Notes: generated by a model from the sequence alone, not told the origin. DNA of 64,000 bases from Chitinivibrio alkaliphilus ACht1 (GCF_000474745.1 NZ_ASJR01000001.1:62001-126000); one strand, 5' to 3'; shown: positions 26,614-36,952, numbered from the stretch's first letter. Numbers and translations: made by a program.

Positions 26614-29163
26614 ATGAATCTCGTACGTATAAAATTGACCATATTCATCATATGCAGTATCATTCCCATGGCCATAGCGTCAGATTTTGCCGGAGGATCC
26701 GGTACAGAAGATGATCCCTATCTGATTGAAAACAGTGCTCATCTCAATGCCGTGCCAGATTCTTCTGATTCCCATTTCAGACAGGAGAGTGATATAGAAT
26801 TTGATCCTGCCGATTTTCAGTCCGGCGGGGAATTTTATAATGATGGTAAAGGATGGGAACCCATTGAAGACTTCCTCGGAACCTATGACGGCAATGGCTA
26901 TTCGATCTCTAATATTCGTATTGCCCGTCATGATGAGAATCGGGTGGGCCTCTTTGCAAACGTGTATGAGGGGACACTGAAAAATATCACCATTGTTAAT
27001 GGGGAGATATCGGGGGATGAGTCCGTGGGAGGGCTTGCCGGGGAAATTAATAGTTCTCTGGTGGAAAATTGCTCTTTTTCGGGCAGTGTGACGGGAGATG
27101 ATGAGGATATTGGCGGATTGGTGGGATACAGCAGCAACAGTCAGGTGATACACTCCTATACCACAGGGGCAGTATTCAGTACCGGAGAAGTGGTTGGCGG
27201 ATTAATTGGCGGGGTTAATAACAACAGTGAGGTGGAGTATTCCGGCAGTTCTGTTCAGGTTAATTCTGATGGAGATAGAATCGGCGGTTTAATCGGGAGT
27301 AATTCCGGTGAAGTATTTCGTAGCTACAGTACAGGAGATGTAATGGGAGATGGAAGACGTGTCGGCGGGTTTGTCGGTAATAATAGCGGAACTATCAGAC
27401 AATCCTCCGCTACAGGAGGTGTTTCGGGTGATGGTGAGCGTATCGGCGGGTTTGTTGGTAATCATACAGGTACCATCGAGGAGTCTTATAGTACGGGGGA
27501 GGTTTCAGGGGATGAAAGGGTAGGAGGATTTGTCGGTCGAAGCTCCGGAGATATTTCTTCTTCATATAGTAGGGCAACGGTCCTTGGACGATATTCGGTT
27601 GGCGGTTTTGCGGGATATTCCGCATCATCGAATATACAAAACAGTTACAGTACGGGTCCAGTTTCTGTATCAAGCCGTGATAGTGGCGGTTTTGTTGGAC
27701 AGGAGTTTACCTCAACGGTGGAAGGATCATTTTGGGATATGGAGACCTCTGGACAGGATTCTTCTGCTGCGGGAACGGGAAAGACCACGGAAGAGCTTAC
27801 AAATACAGAAACTTTTACCGATGCCGGATGGGATTTTGACTCTATATGGGGCAGGGATGAAAAGATGAATGATGGATATCCCTACCTGTTATGGCAACGT
27901 ATTCCTCCATCCATTATATCCTGGCCCACGGTGGATACGGCCTATTACGGAGCAACTATGGATGATCTTACCCTTTCGGGGGGAGAGGCCGACGTAGACG
28001 GGGAATTTCTTTTTTACGATACTACGGATGAACGCCTTCCCCTGGGTGAATCGGAACATACCCTTTTGTTTCTTCCCCATGATGAAGAGACGTATCTATC
28101 TGTGGATACACTCATATCAGTACAGGTGGATCCGGCACCAGTAACGGTTTCCGCAGAGCGTCTCAGCAAAGTATATGGCGATGATGATCCACCCCTTACC
28201 TACACAGTGGAGGGGCTGCTGGATGATGATGAATTGACGGGCGAGCTTACCCGTGAGTCCGGAGAGGATGTAGGTACCTATGTGATAAATCAAGGAAGTT
28301 TGTCCGTAGAAGAGTACTACTCCCTGTCATTTTCCGCGGGTATATTTGAGATTACCCCTCGTCCTGTCAATGTGCAGGCAGATACGCTGAGCAAAATATA
28401 TGGTGAGGATGATCCGGATCTTTCCTATACGGCGGATGGACTCCTTGGTGAGGACACTCTCACCGGTCACCTGGAACGTGAGTCCGGAGAAGATGTGGGC
28501 GAGTATTCTGTTCTTCAGGGATCTCTTTCTTCGGGTGAGAACTATAGTATGACCTTCGGGGAAGGTTTCTTCCGTATTCATCCCCGTGAACTGATCATTC
28601 GTGCTGATGATAGTACCATAGAAGAAGGTGGGGATGAACCCGAAGAGTATCCCGTATCCTATGAGGGGTTTGCCTTTGATGATGATGAATCTGTGGTTAC
28701 GGGGTTGATTGTGGTGCGTGTCCCCGGGGATACCGTGGGAACCTATGCGATTGTTCCCTCAGGAGCAGAGGCGGACAACTACACTATCACCTTTGAAAAT
28801 GGAGTTTTTACCATTACGGAGTCCACCGATATAATCTATGAGGATGAAGTAGCCCATGGAGGTGCATCCCGCGGTGTCTATTTTGGAGAAACCCCCGTAT
28901 CCCTCTGGGATGAGACCGTAGATATCTTTGTGGTGACGGGTGATGCTGCACAGGTCAGTATTACCATCTATGACATGGTTGGAAACGTCATAGATCGTCA
29001 GGAAGCCCCTGCGCAGACACGTGAGGCCGGACGATTTACGTGGGATCTGCGAAATCGCCGGGGTATGCGTGTTTCTGCCGGGTCGTATGCGGTAATTGCC
29101 ACGGTGGAATATGATAACGGTACAGTAGAGCGCTACCGGGGTGTCCTCGGGGTACGTGAGTAG
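26614..29163 (+). CDS. GLUG- and MBG-repeat exported surface protein
   Basis: 849 residues with a signal peptide (about 1-22). Residues ~110-370 hold about nine GLUG-type repeats (GGFVGNNSGTI, GGFVGNHTGTI, GGFVGRSSGDI). Residues ~510-740 hold three MBG-type repeats with an exact 75-residue period (KVYGDDDPPLTYT, KIYGEDDPDLSYT). The last ~85 residues are a FlgD/T9SS-like C-terminal domain (VSITIYDMVGNVI, WDLRNRRGMRVSAGSYAV). The protein is very acidic. This architecture is typical of adhesins and biofilm or substrate-binding proteins; the ligand is unknown. It is monocistronic, with its own repeat-flanked leader and a strong terminator. Confidence 0.8.
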   Translation: MNLVRIKLTIFIICSIIPMAIASDFAGGSGTEDDPYLIENSAHLNAVPDSSDSHFRQESDIEFDPADFQSGGEFYNDGKGWEPIEDFLGTYDGNGYSISNIRIARHDENRVGLFANVYEGTLKNITIVNGEISGDESVGGLAGEINSSLVENCSFSGSVTGDDEDIGGLVGYSSNSQVIHSYTTGAVFSTGEVVGGLIGGVNNNSEVEYSGSSVQVNSDGDRIGGLIGSNSGEVFRSYSTGDVMGDGRRVGGFVGNNSGTIRQSSATGGVSGDGERIGGFVGNHTGTIEESYSTGEVSGDERVGGFVGRSSGDISSSYSRATVLGRYSVGGFAGYSASSNIQNSYSTGPVSVSSRDSGGFVGQEFTSTVEGSFWDMETSGQDSSAAGTGKTTEELTNTETFTDAGWDFDSIWGRDEKMNDGYPYLLWQRIPPSIISWPTVDTAYYGATMDDLTLSGGEADVDGEFLFYDTTDERLPLGESEHTLLFLPHDEETYLSVDTLISVQVDPAPVTVSAERLSKVYGDDDPPLTYTVEGLLDDDELTGELTRESGEDVGTYVINQGSLSVEEYYSLSFSAGIFEITPRPVNVQADTLSKIYGEDDPDLSYTADGLLGEDTLTGHLERESGEDVGEYSVLQGSLSSGENYSMTFGEGFFRIHPRELIIRADDSTIEEGGDEPEEYPVSYEGFAFDDDESVVTGLIVVRVPGDTVGTYAIVPSGAEADNYTITFENGVFTITESTDIIYEDEVAHGGASRGVYFGETPVSLWDETVDIFVVTGDAAQVSITIYDMVGNVIDRQEAPAQTREAGRFTWDLRNRRGMRVSAGSYAVIATVEYDNGTVERYRGVLGVRE
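26938..27720 (+). repeat. GLUG repeat array
   Basis: Tandem repeats of about 27-35 codons. The pattern is xGGFVGx(N/Y/R)x(S/T)GxIxxSYSTGxVSG, strongest at 27280-27620, with more diverged copies at each end. Confidence 0.7.
28141..28830 (+). repeat. Three MBG repeats of 225 bp
   Basis: Copies begin at 28141, 28366 and 28591, an exact 225-bp period. The first two share LSK(V/I)YG(D/E)DDP and RESGEDVG; the third is diverged. Confidence 0.75.
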
Positions 29164-29190
29164 TAGTTTCCAGGTGTTGTTATTTATACA

Positions 29191-29218
29191 AAGGGAGGTC
29201 GGTAGGCCTCCCTTTTTT
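29191..29218 (+). terminator. Rho-independent terminator of the GLUG/MBG gene
   Basis: AAGGGAGG - 8-nt loop - CCTCCCTTTTTT, 28 bp past the stop: a GC-rich stem followed by a T run. Confidence 0.85.
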
Positions 29219-29242
29219 AGTGTGACCGTACTTGATCTTGTC

Positions 29243-29404
29243 CTATCCACGCAGATTTTGATTTGAAGTATGATCCTGATGAACTAGGGCATGGCGTTGC
29301 TTTTTCACGAGTATAGTTGCTGAATTAGAAAAGCCGGTCACCACAGAACGAGGATTGAGTGTGAGTTGTATATAGCCTGTATGCTCTTTTTTATAATAGA
29401 GCAT
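29243..29404 (-). CDS. Small hypothetical protein (53 residues)
   Basis: An open frame from ATG 29404 to TAG at 29243, in an otherwise empty gap of about 290 bp (29164-29457) between the terminator and the BLUF gene. It begins MLYYKKEHTGYIQLTLNPRS and continues with strand-like residues (SVVTGFSNSATILVKKQ). The ribosome site is weak (GCAAGCGG). It could be a short basic protein expressed after the BLUF gene, or a remnant of a larger gene. I do not recognise it. Confidence 0.35.
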   Translation of the reverse strand: MLYYKKEHTGYIQLTLNPRSVVTGFSNSATILVKKQRHALVHQDHTSNQNLRG

Positions 29405-29457
29405 ATCCGCTTGCCGTAGTCAAATCACGTCTTTTCTTTGGATGATATCTGGGAGAA

Positions 29458-29883
29458 CTAGGGGATACGTGTGATCATATTAAGATCAAAAAACAGTGCA
29501 AGGGCTTGCCATTCTGTATGGGGAAAGCGTAAGCCCCCTTCTTCTTCCCCATATTTTGCCCGCAGACGTTTTGCCAAATCGATATTGAGATTCAGGACAC
29601 CTAAGCCACGCATGCCCCAGTTTTCAAAAACCCGCTTGCTTATTTCACGAAAAGAGATGATCTGCATGGTATCGTGGCGGGTATCCTTATTGATACGACA
29701 AAAGGTTTCATTGAGGGGGAAAAAGGGGCCTTCAAGAATTTGGAGAAAGTGCGTCTCCGATGCAAGGAGAACCCCACTGATGTTATTTTCCGCGTTTCGT
29801 TCTCTACTTTCATTCATAATACTTTCAACAGCATCCCTGGTAAGCTGTGTGGTCATGCGACTTTTGTAGATTACACGATACAT
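29458..29883 (-). CDS. BLUF-domain blue-light sensor
   Basis: 141 residues, a BLUF domain with a short C-terminal tail and no fused output domain. The flavin-site residues are present: Y6 (VIYKS), N34 (NNISGVLL), Q48 (FLQILEG), and W89/M91 (NWGM), with the family RH pair in DTRHDTMQI. It should bind FAD and signal through the Tyr-Gln switch to a separate partner. It sits 24 bp after rlmB on the same strand behind AGGAGG, probably one transcript. A partner is not evident nearby. Confidence 0.9.
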   Translation of the reverse strand: MYRVIYKSRMTTQLTRDAVESIMNESRERNAENNISGVLLASETHFLQILEGPFFPLNETFCRINKDTRHDTMQIISFREISKRVFENWGMRGLGVLNLNIDLAKRLRAKYGEEEGGLRFPHTEWQALALFFDLNMITRIP

Positions 29884-29907
29884 AGGGAGAACCTCCTTAA
29901 AAATGGG

Positions 29908-30678
29908 TTAGGCACAGGGAAAATTCATTTGTCTGCTTCGTTCATATAGCAAAAGAGACGCAGCAACCGACACATTGAGAGATTCTACTTTTGGATCCAT
30001 CGGTATGGAGAGACGGCTATTGCATATCTTTTGCAGATAGGGAGGGATACCGCGATGTTCTCCGCCGGTAATAAGTACGGTTGGTTTTGAGAGATTTATC
30101 TGGTCAATACGGGTCTCTCCGCCACTTTCTGCACCAACAATTTGTACTCCTGCTTGTTGAAGTAGTTCGAGGGTTTTCAGCAAGTGGGCCGGCTTTATAA
30201 TGCGCATATGATCGATGGTGCCGGCGGATGTTTTTGCTGCGGTTCCATTGAGTCCAACCGTACCCTTTCGTTCGAGGAGTATGGCGGAGACACCAAAGGC
30301 GGTTGCCGTACGGATAATAGCACCAAAATTTCCTGGATCTTCGAGAGAAGCAGGCACGAGAAAGAGAGGTGTTTCTTCTTTTTCTAAAATATCTTCAATG
30401 GTAGATTCTGGATCATAAGATCGCACCGTTTTATACGCAACAACCCCTTGATGACTTCCTCTGGGGACCATTTTATCCAATTTTGTTGCGGGAATATTCG
30501 CATAGGGGAGCTTCTCCTTTTTTACTCGTTTCATGAGAGAAAATAGAGCTCCTTGTTTATTTTTATCAGTAAAGTATATCTTATCAATGGTTTGAGGAGA
30601 ACCATGTACCAGCTCGGTTACCGCATGAATACCAAACACTTGTCGTTCCGGCTGATTAATCTCTTTTTTCTTCTGCAT
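29908..30678 (-). CDS. rlmB: 23S rRNA (guanosine-2'-O-)-methyltransferase RlmB-type
   Basis: 256 residues from ATG 30678. The N-terminal substrate-binding domain begins VFGIHAVTELVHGSP. The SPOUT catalytic domain has motif 1 DPGNFGAIIRTATAFG, motif 2 VLITGGEHRGIP and motif 3 LSIPMDPKVESLNVSVAASLLLYE. It methylates G2251 of 23S rRNA or a tRNA/rRNA relative (TrmH family). A longer frame from 30741 is possible but adds 21 non-conserved residues. Confidence 0.92.
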   Translation of the reverse strand: MQKKKEINQPERQVFGIHAVTELVHGSPQTIDKIYFTDKNKQGALFSLMKRVKKEKLPYANIPATKLDKMVPRGSHQGVVAYKTVRSYDPESTIEDILEKEETPLFLVPASLEDPGNFGAIIRTATAFGVSAILLERKGTVGLNGTAAKTSAGTIDHMRIIKPAHLLKTLELLQQAGVQIVGAESGGETRIDQINLSKPTVLITGGEHRGIPPYLQKICNSRLSIPMDPKVESLNVSVAASLLLYERSRQMNFPCA

Positions 30679-30755
30679 AGGTATAATCTTTCCTAAAGGG
30701 TTTCGTTTCAAAATATATTTATCGAAGCTGATAATCTGCAATAATTTTAGACTGT

Positions 30756-31606
30756 ATGCATATGGGTATTTTTCTTCTTATTCTTCTCTGTGTGACTGTG
30801 GTTTTGCTTATCTGGCCGCATACGCTACATGTAGAGCGTAGGGACGGTGCAGGATACATCAAAATTCGTTTATTTCTTTTTACCTATCGATACGCCAATG
30901 GTGAGTGGTCTGGCTGTTTTATACGGGATAGGCGCAGATACAGTAGAAAAAAGAAAAGAGTACCGCTTCTGTGTCGAAAAAAGCTAATGCTGAATCTCCT
31001 GTCTCATGGTCTACCGATCAAGAGACCTCTTTCCATGAAGCTACGGACACACAGCACCGGAAAATTGATGAGCCCCAGCATACCAGAAAGACTACGCAAG
31101 AACGCAAAACGCATACTCGTTATGATCGGCCTCCACGCTTGTGGAATAGAATATATCGTATTTTGGTAAAAATTGCACAGAAAGCTCGTGATATTTCTGT
31201 CTTGGTATATATGGTATGGAAGGACGCTCGGCAGATGCATCCCATGGTGAAACCCTTTATATGGTTTGGAAAAACAACGGTGATGCGAATATGTGGAATT
31301 ATTCGTCCCACCACGGCATATCTCCATTGTTCAGGGGGAGTGGAAGATCCCTATGAAACAGCGCGAATATCAGTCTTGGTTACTGGAGCGGCAGCGCATC
31401 TTCATTCGCGATTCCCCTATCGAGTCTCCTTTACTCCTCGGTTTGACCATGGACAGGAGTGGCATGTTGAAGGGGCTTGTACTTGTAGATTCTGCCTAGG
31501 ACAGCTCTTTCTCTTTGGGGGTCTCACGGTGATTTCCTTTCCCTATCTTGCCACATATCGGCTCTGGCGGTATGTAGGACGAAAGAAACAGAAGGAGGAT
31601 ATATGA
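30756..31606 (+). CDS. DUF2953-like membrane-anchored protein, frame break at A6
   Basis: An N-terminal hydrophobic segment (IFLLILLCVTVVLLIW) is followed by IKIRLFLFTYRYANGEWSG, in the manner of DUF2953 proteins. At 30947-30952 there are six A. As read, the frame drifts into basic nonsense and stops at 31169. With seven A it continues (KKEKSTASVSKKANAESPVS) through a charged linker into RLWNRIYRILVKIAQ and a C-terminal strand-rich part, ending at 31606 (283 residues). The end overlaps the next gene by 4 bp. Function unknown; family placement tentative. Confidence 0.6.
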
Positions 31607-32472
31607 TTTGGGTTGTGGGTGCTACGGGCTTGGTGGGCTCAGAGCTTGTGCGACAGTGTCGGAATAGAAATATACCCGTATTGACAGATCGGATTGATAT
31701 CCGTACTATGGACGCCGTATCTTCCTTTGGACGAGACAAGTCAATAAGGACAATTATTAACTGTGCCGCCGTAACAAATGTTGATGCGGCAGAAGAAGAG
31801 AGAAGGAGGGCGTGGGAAACAAATTGCTGCGGTGCAGAGAATCTTGCCTGCCTGGCCCGTGAAAAGAACGCCCTCTTCATTCATCTATCTACAGATTATG
31901 TATTTTCAGGAACCTATGGGGTTGCCTTGCACGAAGAGGATCAGCCCAATCCCTGTAATTATTATGGAGAAACAAAGTTGGCAGGGGAGAGGGCTATAGC
32001 TCAGCAGAGAGGGCGGTATTATATTGTGCGTACTTCCTGGGTATACGGTATGGCAAAGAATGGTTTTATTCGCTCTATTGTAGCAAAAGCAGCTGCAGGT
32101 ACTGCCTACGCGGTGAATACTCAGTGGGGAGGAGCAACCAACGCTGCAGACCTTTGTGATGCCCTGCTGCACATTGTAAAGACCCCCGATGCTCCTTACG
32201 GAATCTATCACGTGTGTAATCCCGGAGCGGTAACACGGTACATGCTTGCAGAAATGGGGTGCGGTTTTGCCCGTGAGGCCGGACTGATAGATCACTACGA
32301 ACCGATTATCCCCGTTGGGGATGACTACTTTTCGGTTCGGGCGCCTCGCCCCTCGTGGTCGTATCTATCACCACACCGTTTTGAAAAAGCGTTTTCGCAT
32401 CCTATCCCATCTTGCCAAGATTCCTTGAAACAATTTATGTATGAGTTGTGTGAAGCGGGGAAGAAATTGTAG
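31603..32472 (+). CDS. rfbD: dTDP-4-dehydrorhamnose reductase-like SDR
   Basis: 289 residues of the RmlD type. The cofactor loop is GATGLVGSELV. The catalytic YxxxK is in NYYGETKLAGERA. Other motifs: NCAAVTNVDAAEE, STDYVFSG and VRTSWVYG. RmlD reduces the 4-keto sugar in dTDP-L-rhamnose synthesis. No rmlA, rmlB or rmlC is beside it, so another deoxysugar substrate remains possible. It is translationally coupled to the DUF2953 gene. Confidence 0.85.
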   Translation: MIWVVGATGLVGSELVRQCRNRNIPVLTDRIDIRTMDAVSSFGRDKSIRTIINCAAVTNVDAAEEERRRAWETNCCGAENLACLAREKNALFIHLSTDYVFSGTYGVALHEEDQPNPCNYYGETKLAGERAIAQQRGRYYIVRTSWVYGMAKNGFIRSIVAKAAAGTAYAVNTQWGGATNAADLCDALLHIVKTPDAPYGIYHVCNPGAVTRYMLAEMGCGFAREAGLIDHYEPIIPVGDDYFSVRAPRPSWSYLSPHRFEKAFSHPIPSCQDSLKQFMYELCEAGKKL

Positions 32473-32479
32473 GGAGAGA

Positions 32480-32504
32480 ATGATTTCTGTGCGTAAGAAA
32501 TCAT
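32480..32504. promoter_or_regulatory. Perfect 9-bp inverted repeat upstream of enolase
   Basis: ATGATTTCT - 7 nt - AGAAATCAT in the 100-bp gap between rfbD and eno. There is no T tail, so a protein-binding site is more likely than a terminator. A candidate -10 (TATACT) lies near 32549. Confidence 0.5.
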
Positions 32505-32536
32505 ATACACACGTAATAGTTCAGGAATTATATTAG

Positions 32537-33865
<1,329 letters not shown>

Positions 33866-33882
33866 GATAATTGTTACTTTTG

Positions 33883-33914
33883 GGAGGACTGCCAAGGCAG
33901 TTCTCCTTTTTTTT
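33883..33914 (+). terminator. Rho-independent terminator of eno
   Basis: GGAGGACTGCC - AA - GGCAGTTCTCC followed by eight T: 11-bp stem with one G-T pair. Confidence 0.9.
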
Positions 33915-33933
33915 CACACTCACGAGCGCAAAA

Positions 33934-35193
33934 ATGGAATATATTCTTTATATAAGTGATAGTACGACAGAAGTTCATCCTGTAGAGTCGGTCCTTGAGT
34001 CTCTGCCCTTTTCCTGTGTTACTGCATCAAGTTTTGATGAAGGGTGTCGTATTATTAACACTCAGAAGGGCGTTTGTTTTGCTGTTGTTATTTCCCATGC
34101 TCTTACGAAAGATTTTGCCGGAAATTTCATTCTACCTGAGTGTATAAAAAAACAATCTCTTCCTATCATTTTGTATCAGATACCTGATACCCCGACGGCG
34201 GGGGTGATTGGAAAAAACAATATTGTTGCTTCCATTACTATTGAGGATGAGAATCACCAAGAGCTGCTCAAAACAACCATAGAAGAGCTTCAGCGAAATA
34301 TGCATACTAAGGCAATTGTTGTGGATGATGATCCTTTCTTCCGCAAATTAATTTGTGATATGCTCCGGTTAAAGCTTTATGATGTTATTGGGGTATCCGT
34401 TCCCTCTGAGGCAATTGCTGCTCTAGAAGAGTATCCCGATACAAAACTTCTCATAACTGATTACTCAATGAAGGAAATGAATGGGTGTGAACTGACACGA
34501 CATATTCGTAAAATGTATGGTCGCGAAGAGCTCGTCATTGTTGGTATTTCTGCGTACAGCGATTCAGATACACCGGGAAATTTTATAAAAAGTGGGGCAA
34601 ATGATTTTCTGGTGAAACAAAGTCTTTTTGCTGAAGAGTTTTATTGCCGCATTAGTATGGCCATAGCCAACATTCACTACATTTCTCGCATTCGAAACAA
34701 TGCAACCCATGATGAGTTGACAGGATTGTACAACCGGGCCTATTTTTTTGAAACCGGTCAAACCCTGGTGTCAAATAGTATTCGTAATCATATCACGCTT
34801 CTTTGTGTCACCATCGGAGTAGCAAATTATTCCTATCTTCTGCAGGAGTTTGGTACTGCATCGGTTGATTTTGCTATTTACCGCCTTGGAGAAAAACTCA
34901 ATGCACGGTTTCGTTCTTCCGATATTCTCGCCCGCATTTCACAAAATACCTTCGCTCTTCTTGCGGTAAATTTTCAGCAAAGCTCCATTGAGTCTGTCTT
35001 CTCAAAATATATTCGTTCCATGGAGAACGAACCTATTCATCTCCCGCAACAGGGAGAAAAAATTACCCTTCGTTTAAAAATCGGTGCAGCACGAGTAGAA
35101 GAGGCAGATACTATTCAAATACTTCTCGCACGATCACAAAGGGCACTTTCTACAGCACATGAAACAGGTAATCCTTCACTCATTATTCATTAA
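33934..35193 (+). CDS. Pseudo-receiver / receiver / degenerate GGDEF protein
   Basis: 419 residues from ATG 33934. Residues ~1-125 resemble a receiver fold without the acidic pocket. Residues ~128-250 are a proper receiver domain: VVDDDPFFRKL, phospho-acceptor D in LLITDYSMKEMNG, and K in FLVKQ. Residues ~260-419 begin like a GGDEF domain (THDELTGLYNRAYFFE), but the signature is RISQNTFALLAV where GGDEF should be, so diguanylate cyclase activity is not expected. It may bind GTP or c-di-GMP, or act by phosphorylation-dependent contact. It sits alone between the eno terminator and the convergent lysA. Confidence 0.82.
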   Translation: MEYILYISDSTTEVHPVESVLESLPFSCVTASSFDEGCRIINTQKGVCFAVVISHALTKDFAGNFILPECIKKQSLPIILYQIPDTPTAGVIGKNNIVASITIEDENHQELLKTTIEELQRNMHTKAIVVDDDPFFRKLICDMLRLKLYDVIGVSVPSEAIAALEEYPDTKLLITDYSMKEMNGCELTRHIRKMYGREELVIVGISAYSDSDTPGNFIKSGANDFLVKQSLFAEEFYCRISMAIANIHYISRIRNNATHDELTGLYNRAYFFETGQTLVSNSIRNHITLLCVTIGVANYSYLLQEFGTASVDFAIYRLGEKLNARFRSSDILARISQNTFALLAVNFQQSSIESVFSKYIRSMENEPIHLPQQGEKITLRLKIGAARVEEADTIQILLARSQRALSTAHETGNPSLIIH

Positions 35194-35203
35194 TACTGTC
35201 GAA

Positions 35204-35236
35204 GGTCTTTCACGAAAGATTTCTTCCGTGAAAGAC
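35204..35236. terminator. Hairpin between convergent genes
   Basis: GTCTTTCACG and CGTGAAAGAC around a 12-nt loop, within the 51-bp gap between the receiver gene and lysA. The stem is good, but T runs are weak on both sides; it probably acts in both directions. Confidence 0.55.
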
Positions 35237-35244
35237 TGAGATAC

Positions 35245-36507
35245 TTATTTAAACTCAGAAATACTAGTAAAATCAAGGGTTGCAAAAAGATCATTCAAGG
35301 TTTCCGCACGACGTATGTGAACTACTGACCCATCACTGCGAAGAAGCAGTTCAGCAGATCGGAGTTTTCCATTGTAGTTAAATCCCATGGCGTGACCGTG
35401 CGCGCCCGCATCGTGAATGGCGAGAAAATCTCCCCGTTCAATGGGAGGAAGCTTCCGATCAAGGGCAAACTTATCATTATTTTCACAAAGTGACCCAGCA
35501 ACATCGTACACCTCTGTGGCTTCAGCTGTTTCTTTTCCAAGCACCGTGATATGGTGATATGCTTCGTACATTCCGGGGCGCATAAGGTTTGCCATAGTTG
35601 CATCTACACCAACAAAGGTTTTATAGGTGTTTTTTATGTGGCGAACCTTTGTAACAAGATACCCGTAGGGACCGGTTATCATCCGACCACATTCCATATA
35701 AATTTTGAGCGGAGAAAGGCCTTTGCCGGTAATTAAGGTTTCGTATTCCTTTCGGATTCCTTCGCCAACGGTTTCAAGATTTACTGGCCTTTCTTCGGGA
35801 GTATAGGGGATGCCAATACCACCGCCAAGGTTTACAAATTCAAAGGTAATACCCAAGGATTCTGTCAGTTCACCGATCACTTCAAAGAGTAAGCGCGCTG
35901 TTTCTACAAAATACTGCTCATCAAGCTCATTTGATGCAACCATGGTATGCAAACCAAAGCGCGTAATGCCCTTATCCCTACACGCCGCAAATCCTTCAAA
36001 AAGCTGTTCACGGGTAAAGCCGTATTTTGCATCTGTTGGATTTCCAATAATGTCATTACCACTTTTCAACTCTCCCGGGTTGTAACGAAAGCACACAAGG
36101 TCAGGAAGCTTTCCTACGGTATTCTCGTAATAGTCAAGATGAGAGATATCATCAAAATTAATGATTGCTCCGAGCTCTGCTGCGCGTTTAAACTCACCAG
36201 CTGGCGTATCATTTGACGTAAACATGATCTCTTCACCGACGCTACCCACGCGTTCTGAGAGTTCAAGCTCCGCTAAAGACGAGCAGTCGAAACCAACGTT
36301 CTTCTTTTGTAAAAGCTTCATTAAGTACGGGTTTGGAGCTGCCTTTACTGCATAATACTCCTTGAAATCCGCCCAAGAGAAGGCTTTTTGGAAGCGATCA
36401 AGATTCTCAATAATTCCCTGTTCATCATATATATGAAAAGGGGTTGGATGGGTTTTTGCAATTTCTGCAATCTGTTCCCGGGTAAAGGGAAGTTTTTCTT
36501 GTGGCAT
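35245..36507 (-). CDS. lysA: Diaminopimelate decarboxylase
   Basis: 420 residues, fold-type III PLP enzyme; last step of lysine synthesis. The PLP lysine is K55 in YYAVKAAPNP. Other motifs: GFDCSSLAEL, HTMVAS (normally HIGS), NLGGGIGIPY, MECGRMITGPYG, VGVDATMANLMRP and GSLCENNDKFA. The HTMVAS variant and the 420-residue length fit a subgroup close to, but not identical with, classical LysA. A carboxynorspermidine-type activity is less likely given the CEN motif. Confidence 0.85.
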   Translation of the reverse strand: MPQEKLPFTREQIAEIAKTHPTPFHIYDEQGIIENLDRFQKAFSWADFKEYYAVKAAPNPYLMKLLQKKNVGFDCSSLAELELSERVGSVGEEIMFTSNDTPAGEFKRAAELGAIINFDDISHLDYYENTVGKLPDLVCFRYNPGELKSGNDIIGNPTDAKYGFTREQLFEGFAACRDKGITRFGLHTMVASNELDEQYFVETARLLFEVIGELTESLGITFEFVNLGGGIGIPYTPEERPVNLETVGEGIRKEYETLITGKGLSPLKIYMECGRMITGPYGYLVTKVRHIKNTYKTFVGVDATMANLMRPGMYEAYHHITVLGKETAEATEVYDVAGSLCENNDKFALDRKLPPIERGDFLAIHDAGAHGHAMGFNYNGKLRSAELLLRSDGSVVHIRRAETLNDLFATLDFTSISEFK

Positions 36508-36568
36508 ACTGCCTCTTTTGATTTTTGGTATAGTATGTCACAAAATATGTTACCGCGAGGTATTACTG

Positions 36569-36952
36569 TTAGACTTGTTTACAATATGGTCGTATCGCCG
36601 CAAGAGCATCATGGTTTGAAGACAGTATTTTACTGGTTCGTATTGTATCATGAGGACTATACCAATAAAAGGCATCGTGCACTGTGAGTGTAATGGTGCC
36701 GTGAAGATATCGACATTTGAAGAAGTGTATAAAAAAATCCCCTACACGTGTTTGGGCGATCACGTGTTCAGGCATAATATCTATGGAGAGCTCCTCACGT
36801 ATTTCTCGTATTAGGCATTGGCGGAGTCGCTCTCCTGGCTCGCATTTTCCTCCGGGGAATTCCCAAAAACCGCCGTGCTGTTCACCGGAGGCTCGTTTCG
36901 TAAGAAGAACCTTCCCGTTGTATACAATAACTGCAGCGCAGACCTTACGCAC
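36569..36952 (-). CDS. mutT: MutT-type Nudix hydrolase
   Basis: 127 residues. The Nudix box is GGKCEPGERLRQCLIREIREEL (G-x5-E-x7-REIREEL), with FWEFPGGK ahead of it. It likely hydrolyses 8-oxo-dGTP. The start is GTG 36952, overlapping the dxs stop by 8 bp, so it is translated behind dxs. A 61-bp gap separates it from the lysA start. Confidence 0.85.
   Translation of the reverse strand: MRKVCAAVIVYNGKVLLTKRASGEQHGGFWEFPGGKCEPGERLRQCLIREIREELSIDIMPEHVIAQTRVGDFFIHFFKCRYLHGTITLTVHDAFYWYSPHDTIRTSKILSSNHDALAAIRPYCKQV

Noticed and set aside
29164-29457. Search for a transposon remnant in the 290-bp gap.
   Set aside because: No inverted repeats of IS size or transposase-like sequence; only the terminator and one short frame.
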